A stretch of DNA of 64,000 nt from positions 5,811,001-5,875,000 of the forward strand of contig NZ_CP107964.1 of the NCBI RefSeq assembly GCF_041434935.1, read 5' to 3'. Position numbers and translations under genes: made by a program. Position 1 is the stretch's first letter; each line of letters begins with the position of its first letter. This DNA comes from Kitasatospora sp. NBC_00374. Lineage in GTDB: Bacteria > Actinomycetota > Actinomycetes > Streptomycetales > Streptomycetaceae. Under the pieces are notes generated by a model. That model was not told where the DNA came from and did not search any database. It worked only from the letters and a program-made list of their open reading frames with translations. Positions 16,842-24,734 of this stretch are shown in pieces.

Positions 16842-17558
16842 TCAGTGGATGATGCCCGTCCGCAGTGCGACCGCGACCATGCCGGCCCGGTCCCCGGTGC
16901 CCAGCTTGCGCGCGATCCGGGCCAGGTGGCTCTTCACCGTCAGTGCGGACAGGCCCATGGCGACACCGATCGCCTTGTTGGACTGGCCCTCGGCGACCAG
17001 CCGGAGCACCTCGACCTCACGGCCCGACAGCTCGCGGTACGCGGAGCTCTGGGTGCCGGGAGCGCCCGGTGCGCCGGGTGCACCCGGGACGCCGGCCGCA
17101 CCGGGCACGCCCGGCATGCCGGGGCGCCGCATCCGGCCGGCCATTCCGGCGGCGCCGAGCGGCATACCGGGGCGGCCCGGCATCGCGACGTTGGTCCGCG
17201 TGCCGGTGACGACGTAGCCCTTGACGCCGCCGGCCAGCGCGCTGCGGACCGCGCCGATGTCGTCGGCGGCGGAGAGCGCCAGGCCGTTGGGCCAGCCCGC
17301 GGCCCGGGTCTCGGCCAGGATCGTGAGGCCGGAGCCGTCCGGCAGATGGACATCGGCGATGCAGATGTCGCGGGGGGTGGTGACCCGGGGGCGGGCCTCG
17401 GCAATCGAGGAGACCTCGATGACGTCGCGCACACCCAGGGCCCACAGGTGGCGGGTGACGGTGTTTCGGACGCGTGGGTCGGCGATGACCACCATGGCGG
17501 TGGGCTTCGTCGGACGGTACGCGACCACGTTTGCGGGGTGCTCGAGAAGGACCGACAC
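16842..17558 (-). CDS. LuxR-type response regulator with collagen-like linker
   Basis: Orphan response-regulator-like protein, 238 residues. The N-terminal receiver-like domain has MVVIADPRVRNTVTRHLWALG and a candidate phospho-acceptor Asp in IADVHLPDGSG. The C-terminal LuxR/NarL helix-turn-helix has ELSGREVEVLRLVAEGQSNKAIGVAMGLS and TVKSHLARIARKLG. Between them lies a Gly-Pro-rich linker of about 45 residues with collagen-like repeats such as PGAPGAPGAPG. GTG 17558 has GGAGG 6 nt upstream. No histidine kinase gene is adjacent. It lies downstream of the DUF3000 gene, with a 308-bp AT-richer leader between them. Confidence 0.85.
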   Translation of the reverse strand: MSVLLEHPANVVAYRPTKPTAMVVIADPRVRNTVTRHLWALGVRDVIEVSSIAEARPRVTTPRDICIADVHLPDGSGLTILAETRAAGWPNGLALSAADDIGAVRSALAGGVKGYVVTGTRTNVAMPGRPGMPLGAAGMAGRMRRPGMPGVPGAAGVPGAPGAPGAPGTQSSAYRELSGREVEVLRLVAEGQSNKAIGVAMGLSALTVKSHLARIARKLGTGDRAGMVAVALRTGIIH

Positions 17559-17866
17559 CAGGCCTCCTGGGTGGAGTGGCGGACGGAACCCCGATGGGGG
17601 CGGTCGGAGTGTTCCGCGGGTGGAAAGGGTCACTGACACCTTCGGCAGCATCCGTGCCCGGCTTTAGCGAAAGATCACGATCTAGTGAGTAACAATACGG
17701 ACAAATCGCGCAGGTGACTGATGCGACATGCCCAGAAATCGTACAGATTCGATCAAATCCGGATCGGAATGATCACGTCCGGGCAGGTAATTGACACAGT
17801 GCGCGACAGAAGTCACAATCCGTCAGTCCTGCGGGTGGCATGGCGCGCTGGACGCCGGGATGACCC
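17559..17866 (-). promoter_or_regulatory. AT-richer upstream region of the LuxR-type gene
   Basis: A 308-bp gap with no credible gene, clearly less GC-rich than its surroundings. It contains the palindrome AGATC-AC-GATCT (17672-17683) and several GATC-containing repeats further out (about 17750-17780). This is the likely promoter/operator area of the regulator; I cannot place the promoter precisely. A short plus-strand open frame here lacks a ribosome-binding site and typical codon use. Confidence 0.5.
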
Positions 17867-18517
17867 TCAGTGGGGGCGCGGACGGCGGCGCGCGGGCATC
17901 GGTACCACTCCGCCGAGTGACGGGGCGTCGGCCGGCGGCAGTGGCGTGGGCACCACCGGCGGCAGGCCGGCGCAGACGCACAGGAGATCGCCCCAGGCGG
18001 CCAGGTGGCGTTCGAACCGGCCGTCGGACGGCGTCCAGGACGCGCGCAGTTCGATCTCGGTGGAGGACGGCCGGTCGGCGAGCGCGCCGAAGTACTGCGA
18101 GGCGCAGTGGGTCACCGTGCCGCCCGGCGCGGTGTACCCGGCGCCGTGGGCCTGCAGGGCGTCCATCAGCCAGGCCCAGCCGACCTCGGAGAGCATCGGG
18201 TCGCCGGCCATCTCGGGCTCCAGCTCGGCGCGGGTCATGGTGACCACCCGGAAGTCGCCGTGCCAGGAGTCCTGCCCTGCGGGGTCGTGCAGCAGCACCA
18301 GCCGGCCGTCGGCCAGCTCCTCGCCGTCCACCTCGACGGTCGCGGCGACCGCGTACGCGAACGGGGCCAGCCGGCGCGGCGCGGGTGTGGGGGAGAGCAC
18401 CAGTTCGGGGCGCAACCGCGCCCCGGCCAGCGCCTCGACCGCGTCCTGGAACTCGATCGGCGCCGACTCCTTGCCCGTTCCTCCACCGTGTGCGGGGTGC
18501 CCGCCGACCGCTGCCAT
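17867..18517 (-). CDS. DUF3000 domain protein
   Basis: A 216-residue conserved actinobacterial protein of unknown function. Recognisable stretches are FQDAVEALAGARLRPELVLS, LVLLHDPAGQDSWHGDFRVV and SEVGWAWLMDALQAHGA; the C-terminus is proline-rich. ATG 18517 is chosen because the hexamer TAGTCT (minus strand, 18525-18530) sits 7 nt upstream, a leaderless arrangement. The much longer minus-strand frame reaching to 20104 is antisense to hemE and not real. Divergent from hemE, 147 bp apart, a common arrangement in Streptomyces. Confidence 0.85.
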   Translation of the reverse strand: MAAVGGHPAHGGGTGKESAPIEFQDAVEALAGARLRPELVLSPTPAPRRLAPFAYAVAATVEVDGEELADGRLVLLHDPAGQDSWHGDFRVVTMTRAELEPEMAGDPMLSEVGWAWLMDALQAHGAGYTAPGGTVTHCASQYFGALADRPSSTEIELRASWTPSDGRFERHLAAWGDLLCVCAGLPPVVPTPLPPADAPSLGGVVPMPARRRPRPH

Positions 18518-18530
18518 GCTCTGAAGACTA
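18518..18530 (-). promoter_or_regulatory. Candidate leaderless promoter of the DUF3000 gene
   Basis: TAGTCT read on the minus strand (18525-18530), followed by 7 nt and the ATG at 18517. No Shine-Dalgarno sequence lies between. Confidence 0.5.
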
Positions 18531-18651
18531 GGTGGCCGGGCGCCGCATTCCGAGTACCTTTCGCCGGTCCGGCGTGCCGGAAGCCCCGCGAAGGCGCCCA
18601 TTCTGGAGGAATTCACCACTTGCCGGGGCCGGGCGCGCTCGGGGCGCGTGC

Positions 18652-18664
18652 GAAGATTTGGAGC
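18652..18664 (+). promoter_or_regulatory. Candidate leaderless promoter of hemE
   Basis: GAAGAT (18652-18657) lies 7 nt before GTG 18665. The only purine-rich element (GGAG, 18660-18663) nearly touches the start, too close for a ribosome-binding site. An alternative in-frame TTG at 18620 has GGAGGA 9 nt upstream and would add 15 residues. Confidence 0.4.
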
Positions 18665-19768
18665 GTGAGCGAGACTTCCGCGGCCACCCCCGCAGCCCAG
18701 ACCGGTCAGCAGCCCCTCGCGCGCCGCGGCGCCGCGCACGACTCCGCCTTCCTGCGCGCTGCCCGTGGCGAGCCGGTGCCGCACACCCCGGTCTGGTTCA
18801 TGCGGCAGGCCGGCCGCTCCCTGCCGGAGTACCTGAAGGTGCGCGAGGGGATTCCGATGCTGGAGTCCTGCATGCGGCCCGACCTGGTCAAGGAGATCAC
18901 CCTGCAGCCGGTCCGCCGGCACAAGGTGGATGCCGCGATCTTCTTCAGCGACATCGTGGTGCCGCTGAAGGCCGTCGGCATCGACGTCGAGATCAAGGGC
19001 GGGGTCGGCCCGGTGATCGCCGACCCGATCCGTACCGCCGAGGACCTCAAGCGGCTGCGCCCGCTGGAGCCGGACGACATGCCGTACATCACCGAGGCCG
19101 TCGGCCTGCTGGTGGACGAGCTCGGCGGCACCCCGCTGATCGGCTTCGCCGGAGCGCCGTTCACGCTGGCCAGCTACCTGGTCGAGGGCGGCCCCTCGAA
19201 GAGCTACGAGAACACCAAGGCCATGATGTACGGCGCGCCCGAGGTGTGGGCCGAGCTGGTCGACCGGCTGGCCGGCATCACCGCGGCCTTCCTGAAGATC
19301 CAGATCGAGGCGGGTGCCTCCGCGATCCAGCTCTTCGACTCCTGGGCCGGCGCGCTCGCCCCCGAGGACTACCGCCGCTCGGTGCTGCCCGCCAGCACCA
19401 AGGTGTTCGACGCGGTCGCCTCCTACGGCGTGCCGCGGATCCACTTCGGCGTCAACACCGGTGAGCTGCTCGGCCTGATGGGCGAGGCCGGCGCCGACAT
19501 CGTCGGTGTCGACTGGCGGGTGCCGCTGGACGTCGCCGCCGAACGGGTCGGCCCCGGCAAGGGCCTGCAGGGCAACCTCGACCCCGCCGTCCTCTACGCC
19601 CCCACCGCCGTCGTCGAGACCAAGGCCCGCGAGGTGCTGGACGCCGCGGCCAAGGCGGTCGGCGACAGCCACCACATCTTCAACCTGGGCCACGGCGTGA
19701 TGCCGAGCATGGACCCGGACGCGCTGAGCCGGCTGGTCGCCTTCGTGCACGAGGCCAGCGCCCGCTGA
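18665..19768 (+). CDS. hemE: Uroporphyrinogen decarboxylase
   Basis: Decarboxylates the four acetate side chains of uroporphyrinogen III to give coproporphyrinogen III, a cytosolic haem step. The 367 residues contain the two family signatures: PVWFMRQAGRSLPEY near the start and the LIGFAGAPFTLASYLVEGG block in the middle, plus GNLDPAVL near the end. The GTG 18665 start is supported by family alignment (VSETSAATPAAQ then conserved) and by the -10-like hexamer; TTG 18620 remains possible. cgoX and chdC of the same pathway lie 2-3.5 kb downstream. Confidence 0.96.
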   Translation: MSETSAATPAAQTGQQPLARRGAAHDSAFLRAARGEPVPHTPVWFMRQAGRSLPEYLKVREGIPMLESCMRPDLVKEITLQPVRRHKVDAAIFFSDIVVPLKAVGIDVEIKGGVGPVIADPIRTAEDLKRLRPLEPDDMPYITEAVGLLVDELGGTPLIGFAGAPFTLASYLVEGGPSKSYENTKAMMYGAPEVWAELVDRLAGITAAFLKIQIEAGASAIQLFDSWAGALAPEDYRRSVLPASTKVFDAVASYGVPRIHFGVNTGELLGLMGEAGADIVGVDWRVPLDVAAERVGPGKGLQGNLDPAVLYAPTAVVETKAREVLDAAAKAVGDSHHIFNLGHGVMPSMDPDALSRLVAFVHEASAR

Positions 19769-19787
19769 GCCGACCGCCCGCGGAACC

Positions 19788-19833
19788 CACCGCCCGGTGG
19801 CCCGCCCCGCAGGGGGAGGGCCACCGGGCGGTG
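19788..19833. terminator. Bidirectional terminator between hemE and the DUF4349 gene
   Basis: A perfect 16-bp stem (19788-19803 with 19818-19833) with an inner CCCC/GGGG helix, between converging genes. It starts 20 nt after the hemE stop and 15 bp from the DUF4349 stop. Confidence 0.85.
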
Positions 19834-19847
19834 GTGTCGGAGCGGTG

Positions 19848-20858
19848 TCACCGCGGCGGTGCCTCGCCGGACGGCGGCGCGGGCGGGCTCTGCGGCTCGG
19901 CGGCCGGAGCCGCCCACGGGTCGGTCCCGGTCGGCTGCGCCGGGACGGCCACCCCCGCCGCCCGCCGCGGGCGCCGGCGCCGCAGCATCCGGAAGAGCAG
20001 CCCGGCCGGGACGGCCACCACCAGGAACGGCGCGATCGCGGCCAGCGCGACCAGCAGGCCCTGGAAGACCGCCACCAGCACGTGCCAGCCGCCGGCCGCC
20101 GCATGGCCGACCGAGGCCCGGAAACCGTCCTTCTTCTTGGCCGGCTCCGCCGGGGCCCGCTCGGCGTGCAGCTCCAGGGTGATGGTCGAGTACGAGGTGC
20201 GCGCGGACAGCTTCTGCTGCTGGCTCTTCAACGACTCCAGGTCGGCCTCCCGCCGGCTCAGCTCGCTCTCCAGCGAGACGACCTCGGCCAGCGTCTTCGC
20301 ATCCGCCATCAGCGCCCGGACCCGGTCCACGCTGGCCTGCTGGGTCCGCACCCGGCTGTCGACGTCCACCACCTGCTGGGTCAGGTCCTCGGCCTGGCTG
20401 GTCAGCCGCAGGGTTCTGGTGCCGAGCGCGGCGAGCTGGTCCAGCGCCTGCTGATGCCCGGTCGAGGGCACCTTCAGGGTGAGCTGGGCGTCCCCGCCGG
20501 ACACGCTCTGGTTGCTGATGTAGCCGCCGGCGGCCTGCGCCGCGGCGGTGGCCGCCTCCGCCGCCTTGCCGACGTCCTTCACCTCCAGGCTCAACTGCGC
20601 CTTGAACTCGATGTACTTGGGGTCGACCACCGGGGCCGCCGACTGCTGGCCCGCCCCGCCGCCCGAGGCGGCCTTGCCGTCCCCCGGTGCGGCCTTGCCG
20701 TCCGCGGCGGCCGGGTTCCCCGCCTCCGGCGCGGCCGCCGCGGCCGGTGCCGCCCCGCGGTTCGCCGCCGAGTCCGCCCCGCCGCCCGCCGCACTGCAGC
20801 CGCTCAGCAGCAGTACGGCCGCCACCCCGAGCGCGCCCACAACTCTTCGCTCCCGCAC
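19848..20858 (-). CDS. DUF4349 lipoprotein with coiled coil and membrane anchor
   Basis: Exported lipoprotein of 336 residues. Signal VRERRVVGALGVAAVLLLSGC has the lipobox LSGC; an Ala/Gly-rich spacer of about 65 residues follows. The DUF4349 domain contains a beta region (FKAQLSLEVKDVGKAAEAATA) and a coiled coil (VVDVDSRVRTQQASVDRVRALMADA and LESELSRREADLESLKSQQQ). A C-terminal transmembrane helix (HVLVAVFQGLLVALAAIAPFLVV) ends in a basic, proline-rich cytoplasmic tail. GTG 20858 has GGAGGG upstream. Function unknown; being lipidated and having a C-terminal span suggests it bridges or senses the envelope. Confidence 0.82.
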   Translation of the reverse strand: MRERRVVGALGVAAVLLLSGCSAAGGGADSAANRGAAPAAAAAPEAGNPAAADGKAAPGDGKAASGGGAGQQSAAPVVDPKYIEFKAQLSLEVKDVGKAAEAATAAAQAAGGYISNQSVSGGDAQLTLKVPSTGHQQALDQLAALGTRTLRLTSQAEDLTQQVVDVDSRVRTQQASVDRVRALMADAKTLAEVVSLESELSRREADLESLKSQQQKLSARTSYSTITLELHAERAPAEPAKKKDGFRASVGHAAAGGWHVLVAVFQGLLVALAAIAPFLVVAVPAGLLFRMLRRRRPRRAAGVAVPAQPTGTDPWAAPAAEPQSPPAPPSGEAPPR

Positions 20859-21081
20859 GATTCCTGGCCCTCCCCGTTCCCGTCCGGCAGTGCCCGTCGG
20901 CGGGCCTGCTCCACCGATCCGACGCAGCCGCATCCCGGCAGGATCCCGCCGGTTGGTCCCGAACCGGTCACATCCCGGACGCGTTCGGATGTAGAACGGG
21001 GAGGCGAACGGGCGGACGCCGAGAACGGCCGGGCCGTGCGCGCCCTGCTCGAAGCCCGCCGATCCGAGGGCGCCGCATGGC

Positions 21082-21094
21082 TAGAGTGGGCGGT
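21082..21094 (+). promoter_or_regulatory. Candidate leaderless promoter of the Uma2 gene
   Basis: TAGAGT (21082-21087), then 7 nt, then ATG 21095, with no Shine-Dalgarno sequence. The hexamer overlaps an upstream in-frame ATG (21077), which argues against using that ATG. Confidence 0.5.
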
Positions 21095-21673
21095 ATGAGC
21101 GCGTTGCCCGAGTGGATGACTCCTCCTCGGCAGGAGGGCTGGTACGCGGAGGACCTCGATCACCTTCCCGAGGCCCCGCGACACACCGAGCTGATCGACG
21201 GAGCACTCGTCTTCATGATGTCCCCCCAGCGGAACTGGCACGGCCGGGTCGTCACCGCTCTCACCAACGTCCTGGTGACGCAGGCCCCGGAGGGGTTCGA
21301 GCCGGAGCGCGAGATGACGATCCGGCTGGACGGCCGTAACCGTCCCGAACCGGATCTGGTCGTCGTCACCGTCCCCTACGAGTCGGACCGCACCTGGTTC
21401 GCCCCCGAGGACGTCCAGCTGGTGGTCGAGGTGCTCTCCCCGGAGTCCGCCCACCGGGACCGGACCGTCAAGCTGCGCAAGTACGCCGAGGCCGGGATCC
21501 CGCACTACTGGCTGATCGAGGAGGAGGAGCCCCACCGCCCGGTGGTGCACGCCTACGAGCTCGACCGGTCAACCTCCGCGTACGCGCCCGCCGGTATCTT
21601 CCGGGGGAAGCTGGAGCGGCCGGTGCCGTTCCCGGTCACCGTCGACCTCGACGGGCTGGTCCGCGGGCGATGA
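21095..21673 (+). CDS. Uma2-family (DUF820) PD-(D/E)XK nuclease-like protein
   Basis: A 192-residue protein of the Uma2 family, expanded in Streptomyces and cyanobacteria. It has the nuclease-fold signature: PEPDLVVVT with the metal-binding Asp, then VQLVVEVLSPESAHRDRTVKLRKYAEAG with the Glu and conserved Lys, and IPHYWLIEEE. No activity or target is established for such stand-alone copies. It sits between the DUF4349 gene (divergent) and cgoX (24 bp downstream). Confidence 0.82.
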   Translation: MSALPEWMTPPRQEGWYAEDLDHLPEAPRHTELIDGALVFMMSPQRNWHGRVVTALTNVLVTQAPEGFEPEREMTIRLDGRNRPEPDLVVVTVPYESDRTWFAPEDVQLVVEVLSPESAHRDRTVKLRKYAEAGIPHYWLIEEEEPHRPVVHAYELDRSTSAYAPAGIFRGKLERPVPFPVTVDLDGLVRGR

Positions 21674-21684
21674 GTAAGGCCTGA

Positions 21685-21697
21685 GAGACTGCCGGAC
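21685..21697 (+). promoter_or_regulatory. Candidate leaderless promoter of cgoX
   Basis: GAGACT (21685-21690), 7 nt, then ATG 21698. It lies in the 24-bp gap after the Uma2 gene, so cgoX could be transcribed on its own as well as by read-through. Confidence 0.4.
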
Positions 21698-23119
21698 ATG
21701 GCACAAGCGCATGTCGTGGTGGTCGGCGGTGGCATCGCGGGTCTGGCCGCCGCGGCCTTTCTGAGCGCGGGCCCCGGCCGGGTCACGCTGCTGGAGGCCT
21801 CCGGGCGGGTCGGCGGGAAGCTGATGACCGGGGAGGTCGGCGGGGTCCGGGTCGACCTCGGGGCCGAGTCGATGCTGGCCCGGCGGCCCGAGGCGGTGGA
21901 GCTGGCCCGACTGGTCGGGCTGGGGGCCGAGCTGGAACCGCCGAGTACCGCCAAGGCCGCCGTCTGGACCAGGGACGCACTGCGTCCGCTGCCGGCCGGG
22001 CAGTTGATGGGCGTGCCCGGCGACCTGGACGCGCTGGCCGCCTCCGGGGTCCTCTCGCCGGCCGGCCTGGAGCGCGCCCGGCAGGAGCGCGACGCCGAAC
22101 TCGGACCGGACGTCGCGATCGGCGCCTACGTCGCCGCCCGGCTCGGCCCGGAGGTGGTCGACCGGCTGGTCGAACCGCTGCTCGGCGGGGTGTACGCCGG
22201 ACAGGCCCGGGAGATCTCGCTGCGGGCCGCCGTGCCGCAACTGCTGGCGGTGGCCCGGGAGGGCGGCTCCCTGGTCGAGGGCGTGCACCGGATGCTGGGC
22301 CGGGCGCCGGCCGGCGGCCCGGTGTTCCAGGGCCTGCGCGGCGGCATCGGTACCCTCCCGCAGGCCGTCGAGGCGTACTGCCGCACGGCCGGCGCCGACC
22401 TGCGCACCGACAGCCCGGTGACGGGGCTGCGCCGCACCCCCGGCGGCTGGCGGGTCGTCACCGAGGACGGGGAACTGCCCGCGGACGCCGTGGTGCTGGC
22501 CGTCCCGGCCCCGCACGCCGCCGCCCTGCTGCGGGCCGAACTGCCGGGCGCCGCCGCCGAGCTGGGCGGGATCGAGTACGCCGGGATGGCCCTGGTCACG
22601 ATGGCGTTCCACCGCTCGGAGCTGGCCGAGCCGCTCGTCGGCAGCGGCTTCCTGGTCCCGCCGGTGGACGGCCGGTCGATCAAGGCCTCCACCTTCTCCT
22701 CGAACAAGTGGGGCTGGCTGGACCGCGCCGCCCCCGACGCCTTCCTGCTGCGCACCTCGCTCGGCCGCTACCGCGAGGAGCAGGCACTCGCCCTGCCGGA
22801 CGAGGAGCTGGTGGCCCGCTCGCTCGCCGACCTGGCGGAGGCGGTCGGCCTGCGGGCGCGCCCGTACGACACCGCCGTCACCCGCTGGGCCGGCGGGCTG
22901 CCGCAGTACCCGGTCGGCCACCTGGACCGGGTGGCCCGGATCCGGGCCGCGGTCGAGGCGGCCGGCGGGCTGGCGGTCTGCGGGGCGGCGTACGACGGGG
23001 TGGGCATTCCCGCCTGTGTCGCGAGCGCCCGCAGGGCGGTCGCGGGGCTGGCGGGCCTCGACGGACCGCCGACCCCGGCTCGGGGCGGATCCGCTACGGA
23101 AGGGACAATGGGGGCATGA
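21698..23119 (+). CDS. cgoX: Coproporphyrinogen III / protoporphyrinogen oxidase
   Basis: FAD-dependent oxidase (HemG/HemY family) of 473 residues. The N-terminal dinucleotide motif is VVVVGGGIAGLAAAAFLSAG, followed by VTLLEASGRVGGKLMT; the C-terminal FAD-binding end is LAVCGAAYDGVGIPACVASARRA. Actinobacteria use the coproporphyrin-dependent haem route, so the likely reaction is coproporphyrinogen III to coproporphyrin III (CgoX). This is supported by the overlapping chdC gene. Its TGA overlaps the ATG of chdC by 4 nt (ATGA). Confidence 0.92.
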   Translation: MAQAHVVVVGGGIAGLAAAAFLSAGPGRVTLLEASGRVGGKLMTGEVGGVRVDLGAESMLARRPEAVELARLVGLGAELEPPSTAKAAVWTRDALRPLPAGQLMGVPGDLDALAASGVLSPAGLERARQERDAELGPDVAIGAYVAARLGPEVVDRLVEPLLGGVYAGQAREISLRAAVPQLLAVAREGGSLVEGVHRMLGRAPAGGPVFQGLRGGIGTLPQAVEAYCRTAGADLRTDSPVTGLRRTPGGWRVVTEDGELPADAVVLAVPAPHAAALLRAELPGAAAELGGIEYAGMALVTMAFHRSELAEPLVGSGFLVPPVDGRSIKASTFSSNKWGWLDRAAPDAFLLRTSLGRYREEQALALPDEELVARSLADLAEAVGLRARPYDTAVTRWAGGLPQYPVGHLDRVARIRAAVEAAGGLAVCGAAYDGVGIPACVASARRAVAGLAGLDGPPTPARGGSATEGTMGA

Positions 23120-23829
23120 CTGAGACCACTGAAGAGCAGCCCGTGAAGAAGAAGGCCCGTGACCTCAACCAGGTCATCCGCTACACCATGTGGTCGGTGT
23201 TCAAGCTGAAGGGCGAGCTGCCCGAGGACCGGGCCGCACTGGCCGCCGAGGTGGACGAGCTGTTCGCGCAGCTCGACGCCAAGGACGTGACCGTCCGCGG
23301 CACCTACGACGTGTCCGGCCTGCGGGCCGACGCCGACGTGATGATCTGGTGGCACGCGGAGAACTCGGACGACCTGCAGGAGGCGTACAACCGCTTCCGG
23401 CGGACCGCCGTCGGCCGGGTGCTGGAGCCGGTCTGGTCGAACATGGCGCTGCACCGCCCGGCGGAGTTCAACAAGTCGCACATCCCGGCGTTCCTCGCCG
23501 ACGAGCGCCCGCGCGACTACATCTGCGTCTACCCGTTCGTGCGCTCCTACGAGTGGTACCTGCTGCCGGACGAGGAGCGCCGGGCGATGCTCGCCGAGCA
23601 CGGCATGATGGCCCGCGGCTACCCGGACGTCCGGGCGAACACGGTGGCCTCCTTCGCCCTCGGCGACTACGAGTGGCTGCTCGCCTTCGAGGCGGACGAG
23701 CTGCACCGGATCGTCGACCTGATGCGCGACCTGCGCCCCTCGCGGGCCCGGCTGCACGTGCGCGAGGAGGTCCCGTTCTACACCGGCCGCCGCAAGCCGG
23801 TCGCGGAGCTGCTGGCCGGTCTGGTCTGA
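23116..23829 (+). CDS. chdC: Coproheme decarboxylase (HemQ, chlorite-dismutase family)
   Basis: Last enzyme of coproporphyrin-dependent haem synthesis: it decarboxylates two propionates of coprohaem to give haem b. The 237 residues show the family features VIRYTMWSVFKLKG, the YICVYPFVRSYEWYLL stretch and MMARGYPDVRANTVASFALGDYEW. It overlaps cgoX by 4 nt and so is probably translationally coupled. A GACAAT hexamer (23104-23109) 6 nt before the ATG could also give a leaderless message. Confidence 0.94.
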   Translation: MTETTEEQPVKKKARDLNQVIRYTMWSVFKLKGELPEDRAALAAEVDELFAQLDAKDVTVRGTYDVSGLRADADVMIWWHAENSDDLQEAYNRFRRTAVGRVLEPVWSNMALHRPAEFNKSHIPAFLADERPRDYICVYPFVRSYEWYLLPDEERRAMLAEHGMMARGYPDVRANTVASFALGDYEWLLAFEADELHRIVDLMRDLRPSRARLHVREEVPFYTGRRKPVAELLAGLV

Positions 23830-23876
23830 CGGCCGGCCCGTTCCGGGCACCCGCCGCCGCGGGCGGCGCGCCGGCT

Positions 23877-24653
23877 TCAGTGCCGCAGCGCCGCCCGCAG
23901 CCGTGCGTCCGGCACGGCCTGGGGGCCGACCATGGCCACCGCCGTGAGCAGCTCCCGCTCGGCGTCGTCCACTGGGCCGCCGTACTGCCGGGGCAGGGCG
24001 GCCGCGTGCAGGACCCGCTGCCCGGCCGGCGCGGCCCAGCGGGTGTACGGCCGGACGTCGACCCGGGCCATCAGCAGGGTGCCGCCGGTGAGGATCAGCG
24101 GCAGCGAGAACCAGGCGAGCGCGGCCCCGGCGTCCCCCGCGCCCGGGGTGCCCAGCACCAGCGCGGCCACCAGCAGCGCCAGCCCGGACAGGAACGCGGT
24201 GCGGACCTGACGCAGCGCCAGTGATGTGCTCTCCCGTACCGGCTCGGGGGTGGCCAGCCCGGCCGCCGCGAGCCGCTCGCCGATCTCCCGTACCGTCGGG
24301 TGCCCGGCCAGGACCGTCCGCAGCTGGGCCGTCCGGCACTGGCCATCGCGACCGACCGAGCCGATCAGGGCCCGTTCCAGGCGGCTGCGGCCCTGCGGGT
24401 CGACCACCGTCGTCCACCCGGTGTGCGCCAGGTGCAGCCGGCCCCGGCCCGCCATCAGGACCAGCACGAGGTCGACCACCCGGGTCGGCCCGCCGGCCAG
24501 GTACGCCGTCTCGTAGAGCCCGACGCCGGCCAGCTGGTCCGGCCGGGCCGCCGCGTCGTGCGGGAAGGGATTGAAGGTGGCCGCGACCCGGACCAGCCGC
24601 AGGCAGGACAGCACGGCGGCAAGGCAGGCGGGGATCAGCAGGAGCAGCCACAT
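23877..24653 (-). CDS. TIGR04222-type membrane protein without Cys tail
   Basis: A 258-residue membrane protein paralogous to the product of the next gene upstream: both share the block LAGGPTRVVD followed by an RGRL/EGRL segment and an IGERLA/IGDRLA segment. It has an N-terminal span (LLLLIPACLAAVLSCLRLV) and a central hydrophobic hairpin (AFLSGLALLVAALVLG and LAWFSLPLILTGGTLL), and ends LRAALRH without the Ser/Cys tail. Last gene of the MNIO locus, separated from the tailed paralogue by 81 bp that contain a hairpin. No good ribosome-binding site is visible before ATG 24653. Function unknown. Confidence 0.78.
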   Translation of the reverse strand: MWLLLLIPACLAAVLSCLRLVRVAATFNPFPHDAAARPDQLAGVGLYETAYLAGGPTRVVDLVLVLMAGRGRLHLAHTGWTTVVDPQGRSRLERALIGSVGRDGQCRTAQLRTVLAGHPTVREIGERLAAAGLATPEPVRESTSLALRQVRTAFLSGLALLVAALVLGTPGAGDAGAALAWFSLPLILTGGTLLMARVDVRPYTRWAAPAGQRVLHAAALPRQYGGPVDDAERELLTAVAMVGPQAVPDARLRAALRH

Positions 24654-24669
24654 GGGGCTGTTGTAGACC

Positions 24670-24703
24670 GGTCCGGGGCACCGCAGCAGCGGAACCCCGG
24701 ACC
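24670..24703 (-). terminator. Hairpin between the two TIGR04222 genes
   Basis: A perfect 9-bp stem (24670-24678 with 24695-24703) with an inner 4-bp helix (24681-24684 with 24689-24692), 31 bp downstream of the tailed gene's stop. It may terminate or attenuate, so the tail-less paralogue may be expressed less or separately. Confidence 0.6.
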
Positions 24704-24734
24704 GCGATACCGAACTGTGACCGGACTTCGCAGG

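Noticed and set aside
17721..18524. Plus-strand frame over the LuxR upstream region and DUF3000 gene
   Set aside because: No ribosome-binding site, antisense to a conserved gene, Ser/Arg-rich shadow product.
18518..20104. Long minus-strand N-terminal extension of the DUF3000 frame
   Set aside because: It is antisense to hemE, has shadow composition, and the leaderless ATG at 18517 explains the real gene.
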